Source of the DNA: CAIUPE01 sp037131735
GTDB lineage: Bacteria > Pseudomonadota > Alphaproteobacteria > Rhizobiales > Beijerinckiaceae
DNA: 64,000 bases
NCBI GenBank assembly: GCA_037131735.1
Contig: JBAXQM010000002.1
Location: 1-64,000 of the forward strand
Direction: 5' to 3'
Under the pieces are notes generated by a model. The model was given only the letters and a program-made list of their open reading frames with translations. It was not told the DNA's origin and did no database searches. The position numbers and the translations under genes were made by a program. Within the stretch, counting starts at the first letter, position 1. Each line of letters starts with the position of its first letter. Shown here in pieces: positions 8,858 to 17,318 of this stretch.

Positions 8858-9751
8858 ATGAAGCCTTATAATAATCGCGCATGGTTCCTCGTTCTCCCGG
8901 TCTTTCTGATTGTTGCCTTTAGTGCGATTTTACCGCTGATGACTGTTGTCAATTATTCGGTTCAAGACACATTTGGGAATAACGAATTTTTCTGGAATGG
9001 CATTGGCTGGTTTAAGGAGTTGCTTGATCCGAAAAGTGAATTAGGCGGCCGTTTCATTGACGCGATGGGCCGTAACTTCATCTTCTCCTTTCTCATTCTT
9101 GCGATTGAAATCCCGCTCGGCATTGCCGTTGCGTTGGCTATGCCGCGCCAAGGTATTGGGGTGTCGATTTCACTCGTCCTCCTTGCTTTGCCGCTACTTA
9201 TTCCTTGGAATGTTGTGGGTACCATTTGGCAGGTCTTCGGCCGCGCGGATATTGGGCTCATGGGCTGGGCGCTCACCGGTATGGGCATCGATTATAATTA
9301 TGTCTCCGGTGTTCTCGCTGCTTGGATCACGATTATCATGATGGATGTGTGGCATTGGACGTCACTTGTTGTTTTGCTTTGCTATGCTGGCTTGCGGGCA
9401 ATTCCTGATGCCTATTATCAAGCTGCACGCATTGATGGGGCATCACGCTGGGCGATATTTCGCGCGATACAATTACCAAAAATGAATCGTGTACTTGTAA
9501 TCGCCGTACTTCTGCGGTTCATGGATAGTTTTATGATTTACACGGAGCCCTTCGTTGTTACAGGCGGCGGCCCCGGGAATGCAACGACCTTTATCTCAAT
9601 TGATCTTGTCAAAATAGCGCTTGGTCAATTTGATTTGGGCAAGGCTGCAGCACTATCACTTGTTTATAATCTGATTATTCTCACGGTGTGCTGGGTCTTC
9701 TACACAATCATGACCCATTTTGAGAATGCGGAGCGGAGGATGCAGTCATGA
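8858..9751 (+). CDS. glpP: Glycerol ABC transporter permease GlpP
   Basis: This 297-residue MalF-type permease has about six membrane segments. The EAA loop is around DAYYQAARIDGASRWAIFRA, with the key glycine kept. The start ATG at 8858 has GGGGAGG 8 bases upstream and lies one base after the glpT stop; longer in-frame starts inside glpT are unlikely. It forms the membrane channel with GlpQ. An AT-rich paralogue of equal length sits at 882. Confidence 0.94.
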   Translation: MKPYNNRAWFLVLPVFLIVAFSAILPLMTVVNYSVQDTFGNNEFFWNGIGWFKELLDPKSELGGRFIDAMGRNFIFSFLILAIEIPLGIAVALAMPRQGIGVSISLVLLALPLLIPWNVVGTIWQVFGRADIGLMGWALTGMGIDYNYVSGVLAAWITIIMMDVWHWTSLVVLLCYAGLRAIPDAYYQAARIDGASRWAIFRAIQLPKMNRVLVIAVLLRFMDSFMIYTEPFVVTGGGPGNATTFISIDLVKIALGQFDLGKAAALSLVYNLIILTVCWVFYTIMTHFENAERRMQS

Positions 9752-10545
9752 AATCCTCACGTATTGTTTTAGGTCTTTATACACTCTTTTTGATGCTACC
9801 AATTTATTGGCTTGTGAATATGAGCCTAAAAACGAACGCCGAGATAACTGGACCTTTAACCCTCTTACCCCAACAACTAACTCTTCAAAATTACGTGAAA
9901 ATATTCACGGACTCGAGCTGGTATATGGGGTATGTCAACGCTGTACTCTACGTGTTGATCAATACAATTATTTCGATTGTTCTGGCCTTGCCTGCCGCAT
10001 ATGCGTTTTCCCGTTATCGGTTTGTCGGTGACAAACATTTGTTTTTCTGGCTGCTGTCAAACCGCATGGCGCCAGCTGCAGTGTTTGCGTTGCCTTTTTT
10101 CAACCTTTATCAAGCGGTCGGATTATTCGATACGGTATGGGCCGTTGCATTAGCTCATTGTCTTTTCAATGTACCGCTTGCGGTTTGGATTCTTGAAGGC
10201 TTCATTTCCGGTGTTCCGCGCGAAATTGACGAGACAGCTTCGATTGATGGCTATTCCTTTCCACGCTTTTTTGGAAAAATTTTCATTCCGCTGATTGCCA
10301 ATGGAATCGGTGTCGCAGCATTCTTCTGCTTCATGTTCTCTTGGGTAGAATTGCTGCTTGCGCGAACGCTTACGGCAACGAATGCAAAGCCGATTTCAGC
10401 CATTATGACCCGAACAGTGTCAGCCGCCGGTATGGACTGGGGACTTCTTGCAGCAGCTGGTGTGCTCACTATTATTCCGGGCGCTGTCGTGATCTGGTTT
10501 GTCCGAAATTACATCGCCAAGGGCTTTGCCCTTGGACGCGTTTAA
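9748..10545 (+). CDS. glpQ: Glycerol ABC transporter permease GlpQ
   Basis: This 265-residue MalG-type permease overlaps glpP by ATGA. Features include LPAAYAFSRYRFVGDKH, an EAA loop with DETASIDGYSFPRFF, and the C-terminus VRNYIAKGFALGRV typical of this subfamily. The symbol follows the rhizobial glpSTPQV nomenclature and has nothing to do with the GlpQ phosphodiesterase. A paralogue lies at 1772. Confidence 0.94.
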   Translation: MKSSRIVLGLYTLFLMLPIYWLVNMSLKTNAEITGPLTLLPQQLTLQNYVKIFTDSSWYMGYVNAVLYVLINTIISIVLALPAAYAFSRYRFVGDKHLFFWLLSNRMAPAAVFALPFFNLYQAVGLFDTVWAVALAHCLFNVPLAVWILEGFISGVPREIDETASIDGYSFPRFFGKIFIPLIANGIGVAAFFCFMFSWVELLLARTLTATNAKPISAIMTRTVSAAGMDWGLLAAAGVLTIIPGAVVIWFVRNYIAKGFALGRV

Positions 10546-10556
10546 CGAGGTGATCA

Positions 10557-10874
10557 ATGTTCAGCTGGTTGAGCGCTTTTGATATCGCCTGGATGGCATG
10601 GACGTTACCCGTGGCGATCTTTTTTGGATCGATTGCCGTAGCGCTCTTAATTCTAACATACTTGGCTGTTCGTTACCCTGAAACACCGCGGCGTGGCATT
10701 TTAAGAATCTCAACGACGCGCGGCGATCGTTTCTTCATCACACTTCTCGGAAGCGCATTCATCAATTTGTTTTGGATCGCGTTTTCTGTTGCCCTTGGTT
10801 TTACCGAGATTGGACTTTGGGGCGCGTTGGGTTTGAGTGCTGTCTATGGAATAGCTGTGTTCCGCTATGTCTAG
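10557..10874 (+). CDS. Small integral membrane protein, DUF2160-like, glycerol importer-associated
   Basis: This 105-residue protein has three predicted membrane segments (about residues 10-38, 60-82 and 85-103). A short charged loop between the first two contains YPETPRRG. I recognise it as the small membrane protein found between glpQ and glpV in rhizobial-type glycerol operons (DUF2160). A ribosome site, AACGAGGTGATC, precedes the ATG and the gene is 11 bases after glpQ. It could be an accessory subunit or an assembly factor of the importer. The role is not established from sequence. Confidence 0.8.
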   Translation: MFSWLSAFDIAWMAWTLPVAIFFGSIAVALLILTYLAVRYPETPRRGILRISTTRGDRFFITLLGSAFINLFWIAFSVALGFTEIGLWGALGLSAVYGIAVFRYV

Positions 10875-10945
10875 ATAATGCTTTGGCCCCAAAAAGAGCT
10901 GGATCAACCAGCTGATGAAACTGGAAATATTCAACGGAGGACATA

Positions 10946-12703
10946 ATGCTTAAGAAAAAGGGAATAATAGGAGCGCTTACAGCCGCTACGGCTGTTGGCC
11001 TTTTATTTGTTGCTGCCCCAGCATTCGCTGGTGTGGATGAAGCAAAAAAATGGGTTGAGTCTGAATTCCAACCTTCGACGCTCTCTAAAGACGAGCAGAT
11101 GAAGGAAATGGAATGGCTTGTAAACGCAGCAAAGCCATTTGCAGGTATGGAGATCAATGTCGTCTCCGAAACGATTACGACTCACGAATATGAGTCGAAG
11201 GTCCTCGCAAAGGCTTTCAGTGAAATCACTGGTATCAAGCTGAAACACGATCTCATCCAAGAAGGTGACGTCGTTGAAAAGATCCAGACGCAAATGCAGT
11301 CTGGTAAGAACATCTATGATGGCTGGATCAACGACTCTGACTTGATCGGGACCCATTTCCGTTACAAGCAAGCTGTGAACCTCACGGACTGGATGGCGGG
11401 CGAAGGTAAAGATGTCACCTTCCCGGGTCTTGATGTTGATGACTTCATTGGTAAGTCATTTACAACAGCGCCGGATGGAAAGCTCTATCAGCTTCCCGTT
11501 CAGCAATTCGCGAATCTTTATTGGTTCCGGTATGATTGGTTCCAGCGCCCTGACTTTAAGCAAAAGTTCAAAGCCAAATATGGCTATGAACTTGGCGTTC
11601 CGGTGAACTGGTCTGCTTACGAGGACATCGCTGAATTCTTCACCAATGACGTGAAAGAAGTCGACGGTGTGAAGGTCTTTGGCAACATGGACTACGGCAA
11701 AAAGGATCCGTCACTGGGTTGGCGTTTCACGGACGCTTGGTTGTCAATGGCCGGTAACGGCGACAAAGGTATTCCAAACGGATTGCCTGTCGACGAATGG
11801 GGCATCCGTATGGAAGGCTGCCGTCCGGTCGGCTCGTCGATTGAGCGCGGTGGTGACACGAACGGCCCTGCGGCTGTTTACGCCATTACCAAATATCTTG
11901 AATGGCTGAAGAAATATTCGCCTCCGCAAGCTCAGGGTATGACCTTCGGTGAAGCGGGCCCCGTTCCGGCTCAAGGCAATATCGCTCAGCAGATGTTCTG
12001 GTACACCGCCTTCACCGCCGACATGGTGAAGCCTGGTCTGCCGGTTATGAATGCGGATGGTACGCCAAAATGGCGTATGGCTCCGTCGCCACACGGCTCC
12101 TATTGGAAGGACGGCATGAAGCTTGGTTATCAGGACGCAGGTTCTGCAACGCTTTTGAAGTCAACGCCAACAGATCGTCGTAAAGCGGCGTGGCTTTATC
12201 TCCAGTTCATCACCTCAAAGACGGTGAGCTTGAAGAAGAGCCATGTGGGTCTCACCTTCATTCGTGAAAGTGATATCTGGGATAAGAGCTTCACGGAGCG
12301 CGCTCCGCAGCTTGGTGGTTTGATCGAGTTCTATCGTTCGCCTGCACGCGTTCAATGGACCCCAACCGGTAACAATGTGCCTGATTATCCAAAGCTTGCT
12401 CAGCTTTGGTGGCAGAACATTGGCGATGCGTCGTCCGGTGCAAAATCGCCACAAGAAGCAATGGATGCTCTTGCGGCCGCTCAAGACTCGGTTCTTGAGC
12501 GTCTCGAAAAGGCCAATGTTCAGGGTGACTGCGGTCCAAAGCTGAACCCGAAGACCTCGGCTGAAGAGTGGTTTAAAAAGGCCGAAGCCGCAGGTACGCT
12601 TGCGCCACAACGTAAGCTTGCCAACGAAAAGCCAAAGGGCGAAACGATCGATTACGATACGCTCATTAAGAGCTGGCCAGCGTCACCGCCTAAGAAAGGC
12701 TAA
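10946..12703 (+). CDS. glpV: Glycerol ABC transporter substrate-binding protein GlpV
   Basis: This is a 585-residue periplasmic binding protein, much longer than the usual 400-450 residues of family-1 sugar-binding proteins but matching the long GlpV type. The Sec signal peptide is MLKKKGIIGALTAATAVGLL... with an AFA-G cleavage site near residue 28. A strong GGAGG site precedes the ATG. A small stem, AGCTGG (10897-10902) with CCAGCT (10908-10913), sits in the leader, and an intrinsic terminator follows. It delivers glycerol to GlpP/GlpQ. Confidence 0.93.
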   Translation: MLKKKGIIGALTAATAVGLLFVAAPAFAGVDEAKKWVESEFQPSTLSKDEQMKEMEWLVNAAKPFAGMEINVVSETITTHEYESKVLAKAFSEITGIKLKHDLIQEGDVVEKIQTQMQSGKNIYDGWINDSDLIGTHFRYKQAVNLTDWMAGEGKDVTFPGLDVDDFIGKSFTTAPDGKLYQLPVQQFANLYWFRYDWFQRPDFKQKFKAKYGYELGVPVNWSAYEDIAEFFTNDVKEVDGVKVFGNMDYGKKDPSLGWRFTDAWLSMAGNGDKGIPNGLPVDEWGIRMEGCRPVGSSIERGGDTNGPAAVYAITKYLEWLKKYSPPQAQGMTFGEAGPVPAQGNIAQQMFWYTAFTADMVKPGLPVMNADGTPKWRMAPSPHGSYWKDGMKLGYQDAGSATLLKSTPTDRRKAAWLYLQFITSKTVSLKKSHVGLTFIRESDIWDKSFTERAPQLGGLIEFYRSPARVQWTPTGNNVPDYPKLAQLWWQNIGDASSGAKSPQEAMDALAAAQDSVLERLEKANVQGDCGPKLNPKTSAEEWFKKAEAAGTLAPQRKLANEKPKGETIDYDTLIKSWPASPPKKG

Positions 12704-12746
12704 GTCAAACAGATTGATCCGTTTAGGATGAATCTGCAGACAAGAG

Positions 12747-12776
12747 ACAGGCCGGGTAATTCCGGCCTGTTTTTTT
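12747..12776 (+). terminator. Rho-independent terminator of the glp operon
   Basis: The arms ACAGGCCGG (12747-12755) and CCGGCCTGT (12762-12770) form a perfect 9-bp stem with a 6-base loop, followed by seven T residues. It lies 44 bases after the glpV stop. Confidence 0.93.
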
Positions 12777-13202
12777 GTTATGGTTCTAAATGAGATTTGA
12801 GGAAAGTGGTGAAGCCTTCTTATGCAAACATGCAAAGAGGGAGTATGATCAGCAGAAACATTGCCGGACCCAGCATGTGAGCTTAAGCACGATTCACTCT
12901 TGTTCGGCCTTTCATATTCTCGGTTGTCACTCGAGCACATGCATTTTTTGGTATTTTTAGAGCGCGGCTCTCATCCTCTTATCCCTAATGGATCGACTTA
13001 ATGCCCGAGTCATCAATTGACCGATGAATATCCAACTCGTTACGAATGATTGGTGCGCATGCGGTGGAGTGCTTTATGCTCGAGCTATATTCGACGATCG
13101 CCCGTAAAGCCGAAACGTGATATGGTTCGGGCAGTTATCGCTAAGGTATAGGCTATAAGTTCTCTTTCTGTTTGAATTGGTAATCTATCGGGTAACGTCG
13201 TT
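12777..13202. other. Intergenic region before the glycerate kinase gene
   Basis: This is about 425 bases without a convincing gene. A minus-strand ORF over 12683-12940 runs back through the terminator and looks like chance. CCGAA (13110-13114) and TTCGG (13126-13130) could pair, and an overlapping GCCCG/CGGGC pair offers an alternative fold. The promoter of the next gene is presumably here, but I cannot place it. Confidence 0.5.
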
Positions 13203-13216
13203 AAGGAGTGAAGCTT

Positions 13217-13273
13217 GTGGTAGCGATCGAGGGTGAGTTGGACGGCATATTTGTTGCCGATATTGAATTGTGA
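13217..13273 (+). CDS. Possible 18-codon leader peptide coupled to glycerate kinase
   Basis: A GTG at 13217 lies 8 bases after AAGGAG (13203-13208), the only good ribosome site in the region. It opens an 18-codon frame reading MVAIEGELDGIFVADIEL. Its TGA (13271-13273) overlaps the GTG start of the kinase by GTGA. The kinase itself has no ribosome site of its own and an in-frame stop 4 bases upstream. Re-initiation after the short ORF is therefore a reasonable model. Too short for a family assignment. Confidence 0.4.
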   Translation: MVAIEGELDGIFVADIEL

Positions 13274-14529
13274 ACGATAAAGATCGTCAATTTTTAATTG
13301 GACTTTTCAATGCGGCGGTTGTTGCCGCTGATCCCGAGCGCACGCTTGCCGAGCATCAGCCAAAGCCGCCGAAGGGCCGCACCATTGTCATTGGTGCGGG
13401 TAAGGGTTCGGCGCAGCTCGCAGCCGCTTTCGAGAAACTCTGGAAAGGTCCGCTCGAAGGTATTGTTGTCACGCGTTACGGGTTCGGTTGTCCAACGAAA
13501 CACATCAAAGTGATGGAAGCTTCGCATCCTGTGCCTGATGAAGCGGGCCTTGCAGGGAGCCGCGCGCTATTTGATGCCGTTAAAGATCTCACGGAAGATG
13601 ATCTTGTTGTGGCGCTGATCTCCGGTGGCGGTTCGGCATTGTTGCCGATGCCTGCGGAGACACTATCGCTTGCAGATGAGATTGATCTCAATAAAGCACT
13701 GCTCGCATCGGGTGCGCCGATATCCGTCATGAACGCGATCCGCAAACAAATTTCTGAAATCAAAGGCGGGCGCTTGGCGCTCGCCTGTCATCCCGCCCGC
13801 GTTGTGTCATTGATTGTCTCCGATATTCCGGGTGATGATCCGGCTCAAGTTGCTTCCGGCCCAACCGTGCCACATGAAGCAAGCCGTGCGGATGCACGTG
13901 CGCTTGTTGAGGCATGGCGGGTTCAATTACCGCCTCGTATTGCCAGCTTCATGAAGAGTGATGCGAGTCTGCCACCTTCACCTGATGATCCTCGTTTCAA
14001 AGAAGACGAAGTCAAAATCATCGCATCGGCACGACAATCGCTCGAAGCGGCCGCGCGTCATGCTGAAGCGCAAGGTATTAAAGCTGTCATCTTGTCTGAC
14101 TCAATTGAGGGCGAGTCGCGCGATGTCGGCGCGGTTCATGCGGCACTTCTTCGTGAAGTCGCAAGCCGCAACAAGCCCTTCACAAAACCTGTCGTCATTC
14201 TCTCGGGCGGCGAAACCACCGTCACCATCAAGGGCAAAGGCCGAGGCGGCCGCAATAGCGAGTTCTTATTATCACTTGCCATGGCCGCCGAAGGTTATGA
14301 ATTTGCAGCCCTTGCCGCCGATACCGACGGCGTTGATGGCTCGGAAGATAATGCTGGCGTATTCGCAACGGGCGAAACGGCGGCCCGCTTGCGTATAGCG
14401 GGTCTCAACCCGCGCAGCCTTCTTGCTGCGAATGATTCCTATTCAGCCTTCGAAAAGCTTGGTGACCTCTTTGTGCCCGGACCAACCGGCACCAATGTTA
14501 ATGATTTTAGGGCGATTTTACTGCGCTAA
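13270..14529 (+). CDS. gckA: Glycerate 2-kinase, MOFRL/GckA type
   Basis: This 419-residue kinase converts D-glycerate to 2-phosphoglycerate. The N-terminal half contains GRTIVIGAGKGSAQLAAAFE, ALISGGGSALLPMPAE and NAIRKQISEIKGGRLA, and the C-terminal MOFRL region has LSGGETTVTIKGKGRGGRN and AADTDGVDGSEDNAG. These match the GckA/TtuD family. The GTG start is the only one possible because of a stop just upstream, and the N-terminus aligns with what I expect for the family. It lies in front of a triose-type uptake and kinase island and with the 2-hydroxyacid dehydrogenase at 25000 could handle hydroxypyruvate/glycerate. Confidence 0.92.
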   Translation: MNDKDRQFLIGLFNAAVVAADPERTLAEHQPKPPKGRTIVIGAGKGSAQLAAAFEKLWKGPLEGIVVTRYGFGCPTKHIKVMEASHPVPDEAGLAGSRALFDAVKDLTEDDLVVALISGGGSALLPMPAETLSLADEIDLNKALLASGAPISVMNAIRKQISEIKGGRLALACHPARVVSLIVSDIPGDDPAQVASGPTVPHEASRADARALVEAWRVQLPPRIASFMKSDASLPPSPDDPRFKEDEVKIIASARQSLEAAARHAEAQGIKAVILSDSIEGESRDVGAVHAALLREVASRNKPFTKPVVILSGGETTVTIKGKGRGGRNSEFLLSLAMAAEGYEFAALAADTDGVDGSEDNAGVFATGETAARLRIAGLNPRSLLAANDSYSAFEKLGDLFVPGPTGTNVNDFRAILLR

Positions 14530-14929
14530 TGGCGCGTCGCTATCGATTTATTGCCAGGAAGCGCCATAATCGCATCAAAAAGCTATATCCGGCTGAGAAT
14601 GGCGTTTTTATGCCGAATTGCCCTCTTAGGCTTGGGACTCGGGGTCTTGGTCCCCCAAACGCCCCATCGGCGCGCCATGTCCCCTTGGGACCGGTTCAGC
14701 CCCCTGCCGGTCGCCAGGCCAAAAATTTCCGCTTGTTTTGTTTAGTAAACTGGGTTTCACTAAACATACCCGTCAATGCCGCCTACAATAAAAATGCATT
14801 GAAATGGGGGTAGGAAACGAATTTCTGCATGGATTTTTGCCCAATCTGACGATTTCAGGGCCTTTTTTGGGTTCTGGGCGGGGGAGAATCGGGGGGAGCC
14901 GTGTGGAACTAAACCGGGAGACACTCCTC
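14530..14929. other. Leader/promoter region of the second ABC-DHA operon
   Basis: This is 400 bases with no convincing gene; the 94-residue frame at 14529-14813 has no protein-like pattern. GGTCCC (14649-14654) and GGGACC (14687-14692) can pair across 32 bases. A double palindrome at 14740-14765 is a likely operator. The binding-protein start at 14930 has GGGAG 9 bases upstream. Confidence 0.55.
14740..14765 (+). promoter_or_regulatory. Tandem palindromic operator candidate
   Basis: GTTTAGTAAAC (14740-14750) is a perfect 11-base palindrome. After TGG comes GTTTCACTAAAC (14754-14765), whose ends also pair. The outer arms GTTTAGT and ACTAAAC form a larger inverted repeat around the whole site. 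It is 165 bases before the SBP start. The binding protein is not identified; the only regulator in the operon is the HTH protein at 23510. Confidence 0.45.
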
Positions 14930-16255
14930 ATGAAGAAATTGATTGCAGGCGCAACCGCGCTCGCGGCATCGGCCATGGTGGCCATGACGCCAGTGTCGGC
15001 CAATGCCAAGACCATTACGCTTTGCTGGGCCGCTTGGGACCCTGCAAATGCGCTCGTCGAATTGTCGAAAGACTATACGGCGAAGTCAGGCGTCGACATG
15101 AAGTTCGAATTCGTGCCGTGGCCGAATTTCGCTGACCGCATGCTCAACGAATTGAATTCGAAGGGTAAGCTTTGCGACCTTCTCATCGGTGACTCACAGT
15201 GGATCGGCGGCTCGGCTGAAAACGGCCACTATGTGAAGCTCAACGACTTCTTCGCCAAAGAAGGCATCAAGATGGATGACTTCATGCCGGCAACCGTTAC
15301 CGGTTATTCGGAATGGCCGAAGGGCACACCGAATTACTGGGCGCTGCCTGCCATGGGCGATGCACTCGGTTGGACCTATCGTAAGGATTGGTTCGCAAAG
15401 CCAGAGCTGCGCGATGCGTTCAAGAAGCAATATAATCGCGATCTCGAGCCACCGAAGACTCTCGATGAACTCGTCGACATCGCCAAATTCTTCCAAGGCC
15501 GTGAAGTTGACGGCAAGAAGGTCTATGGCGCTGCGATCTTCACCGAGCGTGGTTCGGAAGGCATCACGATGGGTGTCTCGAACTTCCTCTATCCAAACGG
15601 CTTCAAATACCAAGATCCTAAGAAGCCTTATGCAATGGAAGGTTTCGTGAACTCGGCGGGCGCTGTGAAGGGCCTCGAAGCTTACAAAGCACTCTACAAG
15701 TGCTGCACACCTCCAGGCTATACGGATGCCTATATGGGTGAAGGCCTCGACGCGTTTAAGTCAGGTCAGGTTGCGCTTCAGATGAACTGGTTCGCGTTCT
15801 TCCCAGGCCTCTACAAGGATGAGAAGGTCGGCGGCGACAAGATCGGCTTCTTCGTGAATCCGAAGGGTGCTGCTGGCTCGGGTTCGCAGCTCGGCGGACA
15901 AGGTCTGTCGGTAGTGGCTTACTCACCAAACCAGGCTGAAGCACTTGCTTACATCAAGTGGTTCGCAAATCCTGAAGTTCAGAAGAAGTGGTGGTCAATG
16001 GGTGGCTATTCGGCACACAAGGCTGTGTTGAACGACCCAGGCTTTGCCAAGACCGCACCATTCGCAGCCGACTTCCTGGTTGCCATGGGTCAAGTCATGG
16101 ATTTCTGGGCTGACCCGTCCTACGCGCAGCTTCTCCTCGCTGAGCAGAAGCGCATTCATGACTATGTCGTTGCTGACAAGGGCACTGCCAAAGAAGCACT
16201 CGACGGCATGATCAAGGACTGGACGAAAGTCTTCAAGGACGACGGCAAGCTCTAA
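14930..16255 (+). CDS. ABC transporter substrate-binding protein (carbohydrate/polyol type)
   Basis: This 441-residue family-1 binding protein has a Sec signal peptide, MKKLIAGATALAASAMVAM..., with cleavage after SANA near residue 25. The mature part starts KTITLCWAAWDPANALVEL. Many aromatic residues along the chain suit a polyol or sugar site. I set the start at the ATG with GGGAG 9 bases upstream, not at the longer frame from 14804. It begins an operon with two permeases, a tiny membrane protein and two ATPases, leading directly into dihydroxyacetone kinase genes. The substrate is likely a triose or polyol that yields dihydroxyacetone. Confidence 0.9.
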   Translation: MKKLIAGATALAASAMVAMTPVSANAKTITLCWAAWDPANALVELSKDYTAKSGVDMKFEFVPWPNFADRMLNELNSKGKLCDLLIGDSQWIGGSAENGHYVKLNDFFAKEGIKMDDFMPATVTGYSEWPKGTPNYWALPAMGDALGWTYRKDWFAKPELRDAFKKQYNRDLEPPKTLDELVDIAKFFQGREVDGKKVYGAAIFTERGSEGITMGVSNFLYPNGFKYQDPKKPYAMEGFVNSAGAVKGLEAYKALYKCCTPPGYTDAYMGEGLDAFKSGQVALQMNWFAFFPGLYKDEKVGGDKIGFFVNPKGAAGSGSQLGGQGLSVVAYSPNQAEALAYIKWFANPEVQKKWWSMGGYSAHKAVLNDPGFAKTAPFAADFLVAMGQVMDFWADPSYAQLLLAEQKRIHDYVVADKGTAKEALDGMIKDWTKVFKDDGKL

Positions 16256-16276
16256 GCTTTCCTGAAATGCCTCTTC

Positions 16277-16302
16277 GCCGGGACGGTGAAAATCGTCCCG
16301 GC
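16277..16302 (+). other. Intercistronic hairpin after the binding-protein gene
   Basis: The arms GCCGGGACG (16277-16285) and CGTCCCGGC (16294-16302) form a perfect 9-bp stem with an 8-base loop and no T run. Hairpins at this place are known in ABC operons to protect the binding-protein mRNA and raise its level over the permeases. Partial termination is the alternative. Confidence 0.65.
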
Positions 16303-16355
16303 ACATCCTCAACAACGATCCGCATCAAGGATCGAATGAGTCACGGGATCGGTTC

Positions 16356-17318
16356 ATGACGAGTCAAACAACACCTGACAAACTTGCAGAGCGTGCCGCG
16401 CAAGCCACGCCGCAAGCAATTGCTAAGCGGGTGCGGGGACTTTCTGATCGCGCCATCGCATGGATCTTCATTACGCCGACCATGCTGTTGCTACTCGCGA
16501 TCAATATTTTTCCATTGATCTGGACGATCCAACTTTCATTTACGAATTTCCGCGCGAACCGCACAAATGCCGCTGTTAAAAATGTCGGTATCGATAATTA
16601 CACGTCGATTTTGAGTGACCCCGATATTTGGGCGGCAATGCAATCGACGGCACATTTTGTGTTCTGGACAATCGTTCTGCAAACACTCATCGGCTTTACG
16701 CTCGCGTGGTTGCTTGATCGGAAATTCCGCGGTCACGGATTTTGGACGACCATCATTCTCATTCCGATGATGTTGTCGCCGGCCGTTGTCGGCAATTTCT
16801 GGCGTTTTCTCTATCAACCGCAAATTGGTCTTTTCAATTACATCATCGCTTTCTTCACAGGCGTGGAGCCGTCTTCTTTTGAAATGATTGGATCTGTCCA
16901 ACTTGCCCCTTGGTCGATCATTATCGTCGATACATGGATGTGGACGCCCTATGTGATGCTCATTTGCCTCGCCGGATTGCGCTCTATTCCCGATTACATC
17001 TACGAAGCCGCAGAAGTGGATCGCGCATCGCATTGGCGTCAATTCTGGTCGATCACGATCCCGATGGCGTTGCCCTTCATCATGCTTGCTGTGCTTTTCC
17101 GCGGCATTGAAAATTTCAAAATGTTCGACATGGTCAATCTCTTGACCTCGGGCGGACCGGGTTCGACCACTGAAGTGGCGTCGATCACGTTGAAACGCGA
17201 AGCCTTTGAAAAATGGCGCACCGGATTTTCATCCGCATTTGCCATCATTCTCTTCGTAACAGTGTTTGGTCTTGCCAACATTTATGTGAAGGCACTCAAC
17301 CAGGTGAAAAGCCGATGA
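16356..17318 (+). CDS. ABC transporter permease, MalF type
   Basis: This 320-residue permease has six predicted membrane segments after a cytosolic N-terminus of about 35 residues. The EAA loop is near YEAAEVDRASHWRQFWSITI, where Arg replaces the usual glycine after Asp (V-D-R-A-S). The segment LTSGGPGSTTEVAS is typical of the sugar-permease subfamily. It overlaps the next permease by ATGA. Both form the channel for the binding protein at 14930. Confidence 0.9.
   Translation: MTSQTTPDKLAERAAQATPQAIAKRVRGLSDRAIAWIFITPTMLLLLAINIFPLIWTIQLSFTNFRANRTNAAVKNVGIDNYTSILSDPDIWAAMQSTAHFVFWTIVLQTLIGFTLAWLLDRKFRGHGFWTTIILIPMMLSPAVVGNFWRFLYQPQIGLFNYIIAFFTGVEPSSFEMIGSVQLAPWSIIIVDTWMWTPYVMLICLAGLRSIPDYIYEAAEVDRASHWRQFWSITIPMALPFIMLAVLFRGIENFKMFDMVNLLTSGGPGSTTEVASITLKREAFEKWRTGFSSAFAIILFVTVFGLANIYVKALNQVKSR

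Noticed and set aside
14529..14813. 94-residue plus-strand frame after glycerate kinase
   Set aside because: Low-complexity basic and proline-rich translation, with no good ribosome site. It runs through the candidate operator.
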